From contig NZ_JAVDSL010000004.1 of assembly GCF_031455295.1 (NCBI RefSeq), forward strand, positions 124,001 through 188,000: a DNA stretch of 64,000 bases, read 5' to 3'. The DNA comes from Leifsonia sp. 1010 (GTDB lineage: Bacteria; Actinomycetota; Actinomycetes; Actinomycetales; Microbacteriaceae). The notes beneath the pieces were generated by a model. The model searched no databases. It saw nothing but the letters and a program-made list of their open reading frames with translations, and had not been told where the DNA came from. The position numbers were made by a program, and so were the translations under genes. Positions 8,716 to 17,199 of the stretch are shown piece by piece; within the stretch, counting starts at the first letter, position 1; every line of letters starts with the position of its first letter.

Positions 8716-8771
8716 GGGAACCTCACTTCGCATGGGGGATCGTATGACCAACCTCAATTATCCTTGATTTC

Positions 8772-9083
8772 GTGACCCAACAGACCCCGCCGCCGGCATC
8801 GCGGCTCCAGCGCATCCTTGCGTACATCATCGCTGCGCTCGTCATCGTCTCCCTGGTCTGCATCGCGGCCATCCTCATCGGCACCGCGGCGGGTCAGTTC
8901 GCCGCCCAGGGATCGGGTCAGGGCCTCTGGCCGACCGTGTTCTTCTTCCCCTTGGTCGCCCTTCCGATCGCGTTCGTGCTGATCGTCGTGCTGATCATCG
9001 TCAGCGCCCGCCGCAACCGCGCGCTCAACCGGGCGAACGGCACGCGCGGGGCCGCGCCCGCCGGACCCAAGGGCCGGCGCTAG
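8772..9083 (+). CDS. Small two-helix membrane protein
   Basis: I do not recognise a family. The 103-residue product has a short polar N-terminus, two long hydrophobic segments (about 15-42 and 54-82) and a basic, Gly/Pro-rich tail (SARRNRALNRANG). Start is GTG at 8772, seven bases after a TATCCT -10 box, so the mRNA should be leaderless. It is divergent from the cold-shock gene and precedes the helicase-associated gene by 28 bases. Confidence 0.7.
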   Translation: MTQQTPPPASRLQRILAYIIAALVIVSLVCIAAILIGTAAGQFAAQGSGQGLWPTVFFFPLVALPIAFVLIVVLIIVSARRNRALNRANGTRGAAPAGPKGRR

Positions 9084-9111
9084 GGGCCGGGGCGACCGGC
9101 GGTTCGGCGCC

Positions 9112-10998
9112 ATGACGACCACGCTCGCTCTCGTAGCACGACTGCGAGAGCTGGATGACGCTGCGCTCGTCTCCGCGCTGCACCAGCGCACCTACCGCCG
9201 GACGGGAGTGTCCGACTTCTTCGACCTGGCGGACGCCCTGCTCGAAGCGGACTCCCTCCAGCGCGCCCTGACCCCGCTCGACCGGACGCGCCTCGGCGCG
9301 CTCGTCGCGCTGGGCAGCGGCGGCGGACCGCTGACCGCCGAGGAGCTCGCCGACCGGCTGACCCGCGAGCCGGCGACCGCCGGAACCACCGTCGAGGCGG
9401 CCGCCGCCGCCCTCGTCGACCTGGACGGCCTCCTGCTCGTCCATCCCGCCGATGCCGAGGCCGACACTGCTGCGCCGGTCGGACGCGTCGTCGTCTATGT
9501 CGCCGTGACCGAGCACCTCGCCTCGTGGCCGGCTTCCGGACTCCCGTCGCCCGCCGAGCTGCTCGGCACCCCGCCTCCGCCCGCGCTGGCGCCTGTGCCG
9601 GACACGGAGAGCCGCTTCACGGACCGCCTCGCCTCCGAGCGCGCCTTCGAGGCTGTGACGGCCGTGTCCGAACTGCTCGCGGAACTCGCCCGCGAGGGCG
9701 CCCGCCGACTGCAGAAGGGCGGACTCGCGCTCCCGGCGGTCAAGCGCCTGGCCGAGGCCCTCTCGGTGGATGCGGACGTCGTCCCCGTCGTCCTCTCCGC
9801 CGCCGAGCGCGCCGGACTCGTGGCCGTCGACGACGGGATGTGGCTGCCGACCGAGGCCGCGGCGGACTGGTCGCACTCCCCCACCCGCGACCGCTGGCGT
9901 GCCCTCGCCGCGGCGTGGCTCGACGCCCTCCCGGCCGACCTCCGCACCCTGCTCGCCCTGCGCAGCCGCGCCGCGTGGGGCGACAGCCTGCGCGAGCACG
10001 TCGCCTGGCTGTATCCGGCGGCCGTCGAGGAGGCGCAGCGGCGCGTGGATGCGCACACGCGCCTCGCCGAGTGGCTCGGCGTCACCGCGCACCAGGCGCC
10101 GTCGTCCGCGGGAACCGCCCTCGTCGAGGACGGCCCGGAAGCCGCGACCGAGGTCATGGCCGCCGCATTCCCGGCCGAGGTCGACCGCGTCTACCTGCAG
10201 CACGACCTCACCATCGTCTCCCCCGGGCCGCTGGCGCCGGAGATCGAAGGCCGCCTGCGCGGGATCGCCGACCTCGAGTCCCGAGCCCTCGCCGCGACCT
10301 TCCGCCTCTCCGCCGCTTCGGTCGACCGTGCGCTGACGGCGGGCGAAACGGCGGACGGCATCCGCGAGTTCCTCAGCGCGATCTCGCTGACCGGACTCCC
10401 GCAGCCGATCGAGTACCTGATCGCCGATGCCGCCGAGCGGCACGGGCGCGTCCGCGTGCACGAGGCGGAGCGCGAGAACGTGCGGTCGGCGGTCCGTTCG
10501 ACGGACGCGACGCTGCTCCGCAGCATCCAGATCGACCAGGCGCTCAGCTCGCTGCGGCTCATCCCGACCGGCGACGGCGAACTGGTGAGCCGGTACCCGC
10601 GGGATGTCGTGTTCTGGGCGCTCAGCGATGCGCGCTACCCGGTGGTGGCGGAGGACGCGGACGGGCGCGAGGTGACGCTGCGTCGACAGCGGTTCGCGCA
10701 TCCCCGGGCCGCCGAGGAGGCCGACCGCGACGCCGAACTGGTCGCCCGGCTGCGGCAGGCCGAGGACGACGCCGGTGAGGACACGGGCGAGCGTTGGCTC
10801 GCGCGGCAGCTGGATGCGGCGGTCAAGTCACGCCAGACGGTCATCGTCGAGGTGGCCATGCCCGGCGGCGATGTCGTCGACTACCTGCTGGAGCCGACCG
10901 GGGTCGGCGGCGGCCGGCTGCGCGGACGGGACCGTGCAGCGGACATCGAGCGGACACTCCCGCTCTCCAGCATCCGGGGCGTGCGGCCGGTGCCGTGA
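9112..10998 (+). CDS. XPB/Ssl2-type helicase-associated domain protein
   Basis: A 628-residue protein with no Walker motifs, so probably not an active helicase. It matches the actinobacterial helicase-associated family (Helicase_C_3/XPB-Ssl2 N-terminal-like) that is regularly encoded just before the XPB helicase. Winged-helix-like regions lie in the N-terminal third; near residue 350 is the strand VYLQHDLTIVSPGPLAPEI and near 470 a TLLRSIQIDQALSSLRL segment. It probably binds DNA or partners XPB in repair. Start ATG at 9112 has no clear ribosome-binding site. Confidence 0.78.
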   Translation: MTTTLALVARLRELDDAALVSALHQRTYRRTGVSDFFDLADALLEADSLQRALTPLDRTRLGALVALGSGGGPLTAEELADRLTREPATAGTTVEAAAAALVDLDGLLLVHPADAEADTAAPVGRVVVYVAVTEHLASWPASGLPSPAELLGTPPPPALAPVPDTESRFTDRLASERAFEAVTAVSELLAELAREGARRLQKGGLALPAVKRLAEALSVDADVVPVVLSAAERAGLVAVDDGMWLPTEAAADWSHSPTRDRWRALAAAWLDALPADLRTLLALRSRAAWGDSLREHVAWLYPAAVEEAQRRVDAHTRLAEWLGVTAHQAPSSAGTALVEDGPEAATEVMAAAFPAEVDRVYLQHDLTIVSPGPLAPEIEGRLRGIADLESRALAATFRLSAASVDRALTAGETADGIREFLSAISLTGLPQPIEYLIADAAERHGRVRVHEAERENVRSAVRSTDATLLRSIQIDQALSSLRLIPTGDGELVSRYPRDVVFWALSDARYPVVAEDADGREVTLRRQRFAHPRAAEEADRDAELVARLRQAEDDAGEDTGERWLARQLDAAVKSRQTVIVEVAMPGGDVVDYLLEPTGVGGGRLRGRDRAADIERTLPLSSIRGVRPVP

Positions 10999-11093
10999 TC
11001 GCGGCGGCCGTAACGGCATCGTCCGCCCAAGTCGCGCGTTGGCGCTCTGGTCCGCCTGCCGCCCTATCCGTAGATTGAGGTCGAGCGGACGGA

Positions 11094-11525
11094 ATGGGGA
11101 AGTGTGTGGCCTGGTACATCCTCGACATTCCCGGATACGCGCGTAGAAGCATGTGGCGCTACGACGAGCTCCGCGACGTGCTCGTGGCGAGCGTGCTGCA
11201 CGATTCTGCGGCGCCTGGAGCGGAGCCGACGAACGTGACTGCGGTGACGATCGATCAGCTGCTCGACAGGCTGGACGAGGCCACGGGGTCGCGCCATGGG
11301 ATGCAGCGGATGGTGCTGCACCTCGGCCGAGCCGAGGTGAACGAGCCGGCGCGGTCGTGGCTCGCGTCGCGCATCCGGCTGGTCACCGATCGCGACGTAC
11401 TGATCGAGGCGGCACAGAGCAACGTGCCCTGGCTCGCCGCCGAAGCGCGGAATCATTCGCTCTTCGAGGAGCCGGAGGTGGGGTCGACGACGTGCCCGCT
11501 GTGCGGCAACACGGTCGGGGTATGA
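11094..11525 (+). CDS. Hypothetical protein between two helicase-related genes
   Basis: I do not recognise this 143-residue protein. It is mixed alpha/beta with several Trp and ends in TTCPLCGNTVGV, a single CPLC knuckle that could bind metal only as a dimer or with other ligands. A TAGATT box at 11073-11078 lies 15 bases before the ATG. A start at GTG 11106 is possible. Its position between the helicase-associated gene and xpB suggests a DNA-related job, which is inference only. Codon use looks like the neighbours, supporting a real gene. Confidence 0.6.
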   Translation: MGKCVAWYILDIPGYARRSMWRYDELRDVLVASVLHDSAAPGAEPTNVTAVTIDQLLDRLDEATGSRHGMQRMVLHLGRAEVNEPARSWLASRIRLVTDRDVLIEAAQSNVPWLAAEARNHSLFEEPEVGSTTCPLCGNTVGV

Positions 11526-11567
11526 GTCCGGCAGCGCTTTACCGCGCAGGGCGTAGGCTGGTGAGCT

Positions 11568-13211
11568 ATGTCCGATGGCCCCCTGATCGTCCAGAGCGAC
11601 CGCACCGTCCTGCTGGAGGTCGCGCACCCGGAGGCGGAGGACGCGCGCCACGACCTCGCCGTCTTCGCCGAGCTGGAGCGTGCGCCCGAGCACATCCACA
11701 CGTACCGCATCACCCGCCTGGGGCTGTGGAACGCGCGGGCCGCCGGACACACGGCGGAGGACATGCTCGGGACGCTCGAGCGGTACTCGAAGTTCCCCAT
11801 CCCGCAGACGGTGTCCGTCGATGTCTCCGAGACCGTCGCCCGCTACGGGCGGCTCGTGATCGAGCGTGACGACGAGGGGACGCTGCTGCTGCGATCCAGC
11901 GACCTGGCCGTGCTGACGGAGGTCGCGAGCGCCAAGCGGATCGCTCCGCTGCTGCTGCAGCGCCGCGACGACACGACGTTCGTCGTGGAGGCGTGGGCAC
12001 GCGGGCAGCTGAAGCAGGAGCTCGTGAAGCTCGGCTGGCCGGCGGAGGACCTCGCCGGGTACACGCCCGGCACACCGCACGAGATCGGGCTGAAGGAGGA
12101 CGGCTGGGCCCTGCGCGACTACCAGCGCAAGGCGGTCACCAACTTCTTCGACGGCGGTTCCGGCGTCGTGGTGCTCCCCTGCGGTGCGGGCAAGACGCTC
12201 GTCGGCGCTGGCGCGATGGCGACCGCGAAGACGACGACGCTCATCCTCGTCACCAACACCGTGTCGGCCCGGCAGTGGCGCGACGAGCTGCTGCGCCGCA
12301 CGACGCTGACGGCCGAGGAGATCGGCGAGTACTCGGGACAGGTGAAGGAGGTCAAGCCGGTCACGATCGCGACCTACCAGATCCTCACCGCCAAGCGGAA
12401 AGGCGAGTACGCGCACCTGGCGCTGCTCGACGCGCTCGACTGGGGCCTCGTGGTCTACGACGAGGTGCACCTGCTGCCCGCGCCCGTCTTCAAGCTGACG
12501 GCCGAGCTGCAGGCCCGCCGCCGCCTCGGCCTGACCGCGACGCTGGTGCGCGAGGACGGCCGCGAGGGCGACGTGTTCAGCCTCATCGGCCCCAAGCGCT
12601 TCGACGCCCCCTGGAAGGAGATCGAGGCGCAGGGCTTCATCTCTCCGGCCGCCTGCTACGAGGTGCGCGTCGACCTGCCGCCGTCGGACCGGCTCAGCTA
12701 CGCCGCCGCCCCCGACGACGAGCGGTACCGCCTGGCGGCGACGGCCCCCGCGAAACTCGACATCGTGCGTCAGCTGGTCGCGCGGCACGAGGGCGAGCGC
12801 ATCCTGATCATCGGCCAGTACCTCGACCAGATCGACGAGCTCGCCGAGGCGCTCGACGCACCGCAGCTGACCGGCGCGACGCCCGTGGACGAGCGGGAGC
12901 GGCTCTACCAGGAGTTCCGCGACGGACGGACGAAGGTGCTCGTCGTGAGCAAGGTCGCGAACTTCTCGGTGGACCTGCCCGAGGCGACCGTCGCCATCCA
13001 GGTCTCCGGCTCGTACGGCAGCCGCCAGGAGGAGGCGCAGCGCCTCGGACGTCTGCTGCGGCCCAAGGAGTCGGGGCTGTCCGCGAACTTCTACACGCTC
13101 GTCGCGCGCGACACCGTCGACCAGGACTTCGCGCAGAACCGCCAGCGGTTCCTCGCCGAGCAGGGCTACTCGTACACGATCCTCGACGCGCACGCGCTGC
13201 AGGCGGCGTAG
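11568..13211 (+). CDS. DNA repair helicase XPB (SF2)
   Basis: A 547-residue superfamily 2 helicase of the actinobacterial XPB type. An N-terminal damage-recognition region (1-170) is followed by Walker A VLPCGAGKTL near residue 205, DEVH box VVYDEVHLL near 298, motif GLTATLVREDGREG (containing the RED element of XPB) and motif VI QRLGRLLRPK. It unwinds DNA 3'-5' in the known homologues and is thought to act in nucleotide excision repair. ATG 11568 lies eight bases after TAGGCT, so a leaderless mRNA is likely. Confidence 0.93.
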   Translation: MSDGPLIVQSDRTVLLEVAHPEAEDARHDLAVFAELERAPEHIHTYRITRLGLWNARAAGHTAEDMLGTLERYSKFPIPQTVSVDVSETVARYGRLVIERDDEGTLLLRSSDLAVLTEVASAKRIAPLLLQRRDDTTFVVEAWARGQLKQELVKLGWPAEDLAGYTPGTPHEIGLKEDGWALRDYQRKAVTNFFDGGSGVVVLPCGAGKTLVGAGAMATAKTTTLILVTNTVSARQWRDELLRRTTLTAEEIGEYSGQVKEVKPVTIATYQILTAKRKGEYAHLALLDALDWGLVVYDEVHLLPAPVFKLTAELQARRRLGLTATLVREDGREGDVFSLIGPKRFDAPWKEIEAQGFISPAACYEVRVDLPPSDRLSYAAAPDDERYRLAATAPAKLDIVRQLVARHEGERILIIGQYLDQIDELAEALDAPQLTGATPVDERERLYQEFRDGRTKVLVVSKVANFSVDLPEATVAIQVSGSYGSRQEEAQRLGRLLRPKESGLSANFYTLVARDTVDQDFAQNRQRFLAEQGYSYTILDAHALQAA

Positions 13212-13266
13212 CGCGCCGCCCTGCGTCACCCTCCCCGCGCCGCCCTCGCCTCGCCACCTGCCCGCG

Positions 13267-13327
13267 CGAGATTTGCGCCAAATCGCGGTTATCGGCGCCG
13301 CATAACCGAGATTTGGCGCAAATCTCG
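13267..13327. repeat. 61-bp palindrome between convergent genes
   Basis: Arms at 13267-13292 and 13302-13327 (26 bases each, one mismatch) surround a nine-base loop that is itself symmetrical (cggcgccgc). Each arm contains smaller symmetry (ATTTGCGCCAAAT). It lies between the XPB stop and the kinase stop on the other strand, so it could end transcription from both sides, but there is no T-tract and the stem is much longer than needed. Confidence 0.85.
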
Positions 13328-13355
13328 GGCGTTCAGTGGGCGGGCGGCGGCGGGG

Positions 13356-14246
13356 TCAGCGCAGGAGGCGGGCGAGGGTTGCGCGCGCCTCGGGGTCTGC
13401 GGGGCGGTCGCGGAGGGTGATCGCGGCCTTCCAGAGTGCCCAGCCGCGCGCCCGCGACCAGGTGTCGTCGTCGAGGCCGACGGTCTCGACGAACGCGTCG
13501 CGTGCCGTGCCCTCGAACATCGTCCAGGCGGGCACGAGGTCGCAGGCGGGGTCTCCGACGCCGGACGTGCCGAAGTCGATCACCGCGCACAGGGCGCCCG
13601 ACGCATCCGTCAGCAGATTGCCCGGCGCGACGTCGCCGTGGAACCAGACCGGCACACGGCCCCAGCGGGATGCGGTGGCCTCGTCCCAGAGGCCACGCGC
13701 GCGGTCGGCGTCGGCGGCCGGGAGCAGGGTGAACGCGGCGAGCGCCTCCTCGCCGTACACCTCCGGCGGAGCGCCGCGGAAGAAGTTGTGCGTCCCCGGC
13801 TCGGGCGCTCCGCCGGTGGGCGCCTCCCGCAGGGCGACGAGAAACCGCCCGATCGCTTCGGCGAGCACCGCATCCCGCGACACATCGCCGAGCAGCACCA
13901 CCGGTCGGCCGGGCAGCCAGCGGTACACCGACCAGGGCAGCGGGTACTCCTCCGTCGGTGCGCCCTCGGCGACGGGCTGCGGGATGGGCAACGGCAGCAG
14001 CGGGGCGAGCCGCGGCAGCCACTCCTGCTCCTTCGCGACCTGCTCGCGGTAGCCCGCGGCGCTCGGCAGACGGACGCTCAGCTCGTCGCCGAGCCGGAAC
14101 GTCCGGTTGTCCCAGCCGTCGTGTTCCACCGGTCGGATGGGCAGCCCCCGCCACTGCGGGAACTGCGCGTCGACGAGGCGACGCACCACACCCGCGTCGA
14201 TGACCGGACGCAGCTCGGCGGCCACAGCCTCCTCAGCCCCGGACAT
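13356..14246 (-). CDS. Aminoglycoside phosphotransferase-like kinase
   Basis: A 296-residue small-molecule kinase of the APH/choline-kinase fold. The catalytic loop is VWFHGDVAPGNLL and the metal-binding motif is VIDFGTSGVGDPACDLV; the N-terminal lobe includes DNRTFRLGDELSVRLP. The substrate cannot be told, and resistance should not be assumed. Start MSGAEEAV at 14246 overlaps the reductase stop by 14 bases; a longer frame to 14267 is less likely. It is the last gene of a four-gene minus-strand run. Confidence 0.85.
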   Translation of the reverse strand: MSGAEEAVAAELRPVIDAGVVRRLVDAQFPQWRGLPIRPVEHDGWDNRTFRLGDELSVRLPSAAGYREQVAKEQEWLPRLAPLLPLPIPQPVAEGAPTEEYPLPWSVYRWLPGRPVVLLGDVSRDAVLAEAIGRFLVALREAPTGGAPEPGTHNFFRGAPPEVYGEEALAAFTLLPAADADRARGLWDEATASRWGRVPVWFHGDVAPGNLLTDASGALCAVIDFGTSGVGDPACDLVPAWTMFEGTARDAFVETVGLDDDTWSRARGWALWKAAITLRDRPADPEARATLARLLR

Positions 14247-14985
14247 ACCGCAGCAGCAGCGTGTCATCCCCCGCCAGCGTGTGCGCCAACCGCAGCCCGA
14301 GCGGGGCGATGGGAGCCGCCCCCGTCGCGATCCGCGACGATGTCCCGCCCTCGAGGCGCGGACTGAGGGTCAGGCACAGCTCGTCGACCGCGCGCGCGGC
14401 GATCAGGTCGGCGAACAGGTGCGGACCTCCTTCGCAGTGGATGCGCGTGAGCCCGCGCTCGTGCAGCACCCGCAGTCCGCGCTCGGCCTGCACGCGCTCC
14501 CGACCGCAGACCACGACGTCCGCGACCTCCGACAGCGTCTCGCGCGCCTCCGGCCGCGACAGCTCGGTCGTGAGGATGATCGGCCGCTCGGGGGCGTCCT
14601 GGAAGATCGAGCTGCGCGGGTCCAGGTCGAGCCCGGCAGACACGATCGCGAAGACCGGATGCGCGGTCATCCCCGCTCCGCTGCGGGCGCGCGCCGACTC
14701 CGGCGCGACGCGCATAGCGCCGTACCCTTCGGCACGAACGGTGCCCGCGCCGACCAGCACGACGTCGCAGAGGCGCCGCAGCAGCTCGAACACCCGGCTG
14801 TCCACATCGTTGGACAGCCCGCCCGAGAGCCCCTGATGGGTGGCCGCGCCGTCGGCACTGCTGACGAAGTTGACCCGCAGCCACGGATCGCCCGTCCCCT
14901 CCCGGTACAGGGCCGTGATGTCGTCGTCGGTCAGCTCGGTCTGCGACGGCAGCGGCGACAGGCGGTGGATGGCGGGCTCACTCAT
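14233..14985 (-). CDS. Pyrimidine reductase-like protein (RibD C-terminal fold)
   Basis: A 250-residue NADPH-dependent reductase of the RibD C-terminal/DHFR-like fold: RVNFVSSADGAAT at the start, DVVLVGAGTVRAEGYG in the middle, and HCEGGPHLFADLI near the end, a hallmark of riboflavin-type reductases. No deaminase domain is attached, so it may act in riboflavin synthesis or on another pterin or pyrimidine. It overlaps the DHPS stop by eight bases (ATGAGTGA), so folate- and flavin-like steps are coupled here. Confidence 0.82.
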   Translation of the reverse strand: MSEPAIHRLSPLPSQTELTDDDITALYREGTGDPWLRVNFVSSADGAATHQGLSGGLSNDVDSRVFELLRRLCDVVLVGAGTVRAEGYGAMRVAPESARARSGAGMTAHPVFAIVSAGLDLDPRSSIFQDAPERPIILTTELSRPEARETLSEVADVVVCGRERVQAERGLRVLHERGLTRIHCEGGPHLFADLIAARAVDELCLTLSPRLEGGTSSRIATGAAPIAPLGLRLAHTLAGDDTLLLRYVRG

Positions 14986-15922
14986 TCACGTCTCCCATGT
15001 TGTGCTTCAGGTAGGCGGGCTGGCGGAGGCCCAGCACGGCCTCGGTCATGCGCACGGCGGCGACGGAGGCGCGGACGTCGTGCATCCGCACGATCCGTGC
15101 ACCGTTGACGATGCTGATGACGGCGGCCGCGAGCGACCCCTCCAGCCGCTCAGAGCGCGGGGCGTCGAGCGTCTCGCCGATGAAGTCCTTGTTCGAGACC
15201 GCGGCGAGGGTCGGATAGCCGAGGTCCGCGATCTCACTCAGCCGGCGCGTCAGCTCGAGCGAGTGCAGCGTGTTCTTGTTGAGGTCGTGGCCGGGGTCGA
15301 CGATGATCCGCTCCTCCGGGATGCCCGCGGCCTCGGCGCGCTCGACGCGGTCGAGCAGGAACGCGGACACCTCGCTCACCACATCCCCATACAGCGGCTT
15401 CGGATACGGGCGCCGCGGCTCGGCGAGGCTGTGCGTGATGACCAGGGTGGCCTCGCTGTCGGCGACGACCCGCGGAAGCTCGGGATCGCGCAGCCCGGTG
15501 GTGTCGTTGATGACGGTCGCTCCGGCGGCGATGGCTTCCCGGGCGACGGCCGCGTGGAAGGTGTCCACCGAGATGACGACGTCCGACCCGGCCCGCAGCG
15601 CCGCCACGACCGGGACGACGCGCTCGATCTCCTCCTCCACCGGCACCGGCTCGCCCGGGGCGAAGGGCGCCCCGCCGATGTCCACCCAGTCGGCGCCGAG
15701 CGCGACGGCCTCGAAGCACGCATCGACCGCCCGGTCGAACGCGTAGGTGCGGCCCTGGTCGAAGAACGAGTCGGGCGTGCGGTTCACCACGGCCATGACC
15801 GCGACCTGCCGCGAGAAGTCGAAGGTGCGCGCGCCGATCCGGCGGACGGGCACGCGCAGCGGCGGCAGGTACGGCTCAGAGCGCGGCAAGGTCGACGTCC
15901 TGATCGGCCAAGCAGTCCGCAT
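14978..15922 (-). CDS. Dihydropteroate synthase paralogue (FolP2-like)
   Basis: A TIM-barrel protein of the DHPS family, 314 residues from the longest start. The key strand reads VMAVVNRTPDSFFDQG, not the usual GVLNVTPDSFSDGG, and the DPGHDLNKNTLHSLEL and SNKDFIGETL motifs resemble the mycobacterial FolP2 paralogue, whose DHPS activity is doubtful. ITHSLAEP replaces the usual MH motif. The start is uncertain: ATG at 15922 overlaps the previous gene by 47 bases, and GTG at 15853 would avoid this. The true folate FolP is presumably elsewhere. Confidence 0.8.
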   Translation of the reverse strand: MRTAWPIRTSTLPRSEPYLPPLRVPVRRIGARTFDFSRQVAVMAVVNRTPDSFFDQGRTYAFDRAVDACFEAVALGADWVDIGGAPFAPGEPVPVEEEIERVVPVVAALRAGSDVVISVDTFHAAVAREAIAAGATVINDTTGLRDPELPRVVADSEATLVITHSLAEPRRPYPKPLYGDVVSEVSAFLLDRVERAEAAGIPEERIIVDPGHDLNKNTLHSLELTRRLSEIADLGYPTLAAVSNKDFIGETLDAPRSERLEGSLAAAVISIVNGARIVRMHDVRASVAAVRMTEAVLGLRQPAYLKHNMGDVNE

Positions 15923-17096
15923 CCACGTGCTCCCCCAGCCGGATGAGGCGCTGGATGTCGTCCTGCACGTCCCACACGTTCACGTTCATGCCCGCCACCA
16001 CCCGGTCGTTGCGCAGCCAGAAGGCGATGAACTCGCGGGCGTCGACATCGCCCCGGAACACCACGCGGGCGCCGGCGGTGAGGGGGCCGTAGCCCGAATA
16101 CTCCATGCCCAGATCGTATTGGTCGGAGTAGAAGTACGGGATGTCGTCGTACGACGCGCGCTCGCCCAGGATGGCGTGGGCGGCGACCTTTCCGCTGGCG
16201 ATCGCGTTCGCCCAGTGCTCGCTGCGGAGGTGGCGGCCGATCGCGGGAAGGAAGGGATTCGCGACGTCGCCGACGGCGTAGACGTCGTCGATGCTGGTCC
16301 GCATCGCCTTGTCGGTGAGCACGCCCTCCGCGACCGCTGCGCCGGACCGCTCGGCCACCAGGCTGTTCGGCGACGCCCCGACACCGGCGACGACCACATC
16401 GGCGGGGATGCGCTCCCCCGATGCGAGCACGACGTGCTGTTCTTCGCCGCCGTCGACGCCGACCACCTTCGCGCCGTTGCGGAACGCGACCCCGTTGTCC
16501 CGGTGCAGCCGCTCGAAGACGCCGCCGAGCTCGCGGCCGATGGCCCCGCTCAGCGGGACCGCCGAGTGACCGATGACGGTCACGTCGTTGCCGTACCCGC
16601 GGGCCGCCGCCGCGACCTCCATGCCGATCCACCCCGACCCGACGATCACGACGCGCCGGCCGCCGACCTCCAGCGCCACGCGAAGCCAGGCGGAGTCCTC
16701 GCGCGTCCGGAGCGGGAACACCGCGCCGTGGCCGCTGCCCGGAACACCGAGCGGGCGCGCTCGCGCCCCGGTGGCGAGGACGAGGCTGTCGTAAGTGATC
16801 CGGCCGCCGTCCGACACGAACAGCTCGTGGGCGTCCGCCTCGAACGAACCCGCCTCGACGTTCGGGATGAACTCGACCGCGTTGTCCGCGTACCACTCGG
16901 CGGGATGCACGTCCGCATCCTCGATGCCGCCCTCGCCCTTCAGGTACTCCTTCGACAGCGGCGGGCGGATGTACGGCCGGTGCTCCTCTGCCCCGAGCAG
17001 CAGGATGCGGCCGCCGAAACCGCGCTCACGGAGCTCCGTGGCGACGGTCGCGCCGGCCAGGCCGGCACCGGCGATCACGACAACGGGTTCAGACAT
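15876..17096 (-). CDS. FAD-dependent ferredoxin reductase-like oxidoreductase
   Basis: A 406-residue two-dinucleotide-fold flavoprotein. VVVIAGAGLAGATVATELRE binds FAD near the start, VVIVGSGWIGMEVAAAARG binds NAD(P)H in the middle, and VYAVGDVANPF is the late FAD motif. HRPYIRPPLSKEYLKG is typical of rubredoxin/ferredoxin reductases of Rieske and P450 systems. No partner ferredoxin is nearby, so its electron acceptor is unknown. Start MSEPVVVI at 17096; an ATG 15 bases upstream is in frame. It heads the minus-strand run that includes DHPS. Confidence 0.88.
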   Translation of the reverse strand: MSEPVVVIAGAGLAGATVATELRERGFGGRILLLGAEEHRPYIRPPLSKEYLKGEGGIEDADVHPAEWYADNAVEFIPNVEAGSFEADAHELFVSDGGRITYDSLVLATGARARPLGVPGSGHGAVFPLRTREDSAWLRVALEVGGRRVVIVGSGWIGMEVAAAARGYGNDVTVIGHSAVPLSGAIGRELGGVFERLHRDNGVAFRNGAKVVGVDGGEEQHVVLASGERIPADVVVAGVGASPNSLVAERSGAAVAEGVLTDKAMRTSIDDVYAVGDVANPFLPAIGRHLRSEHWANAIASGKVAAHAILGERASYDDIPYFYSDQYDLGMEYSGYGPLTAGARVVFRGDVDAREFIAFWLRNDRVVAGMNVNVWDVQDDIQRLIRLGEHVDADCLADQDVDLAAL

Positions 17097-17199
17097 GTTC
17101 TCAGCATCCACTCTTCACACTGCGGGCGCCAGACCTGCGCACCAAGGGCGCACCGACGGCTCACAGGTAAGACCCAGCCGACGCGCAGATACTGTCTGC

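Noticed and set aside
11064-13229. 721-residue minus-strand ORF opposite the XPB helicase
   Set aside because: Antisense shadow of XPB; Arg/Gly-rich without domains.
13356-14246. Aminoglycoside resistance gene
   Set aside because: The fold is shared by many metabolic kinases; nothing in the sequence or neighbours supports resistance.
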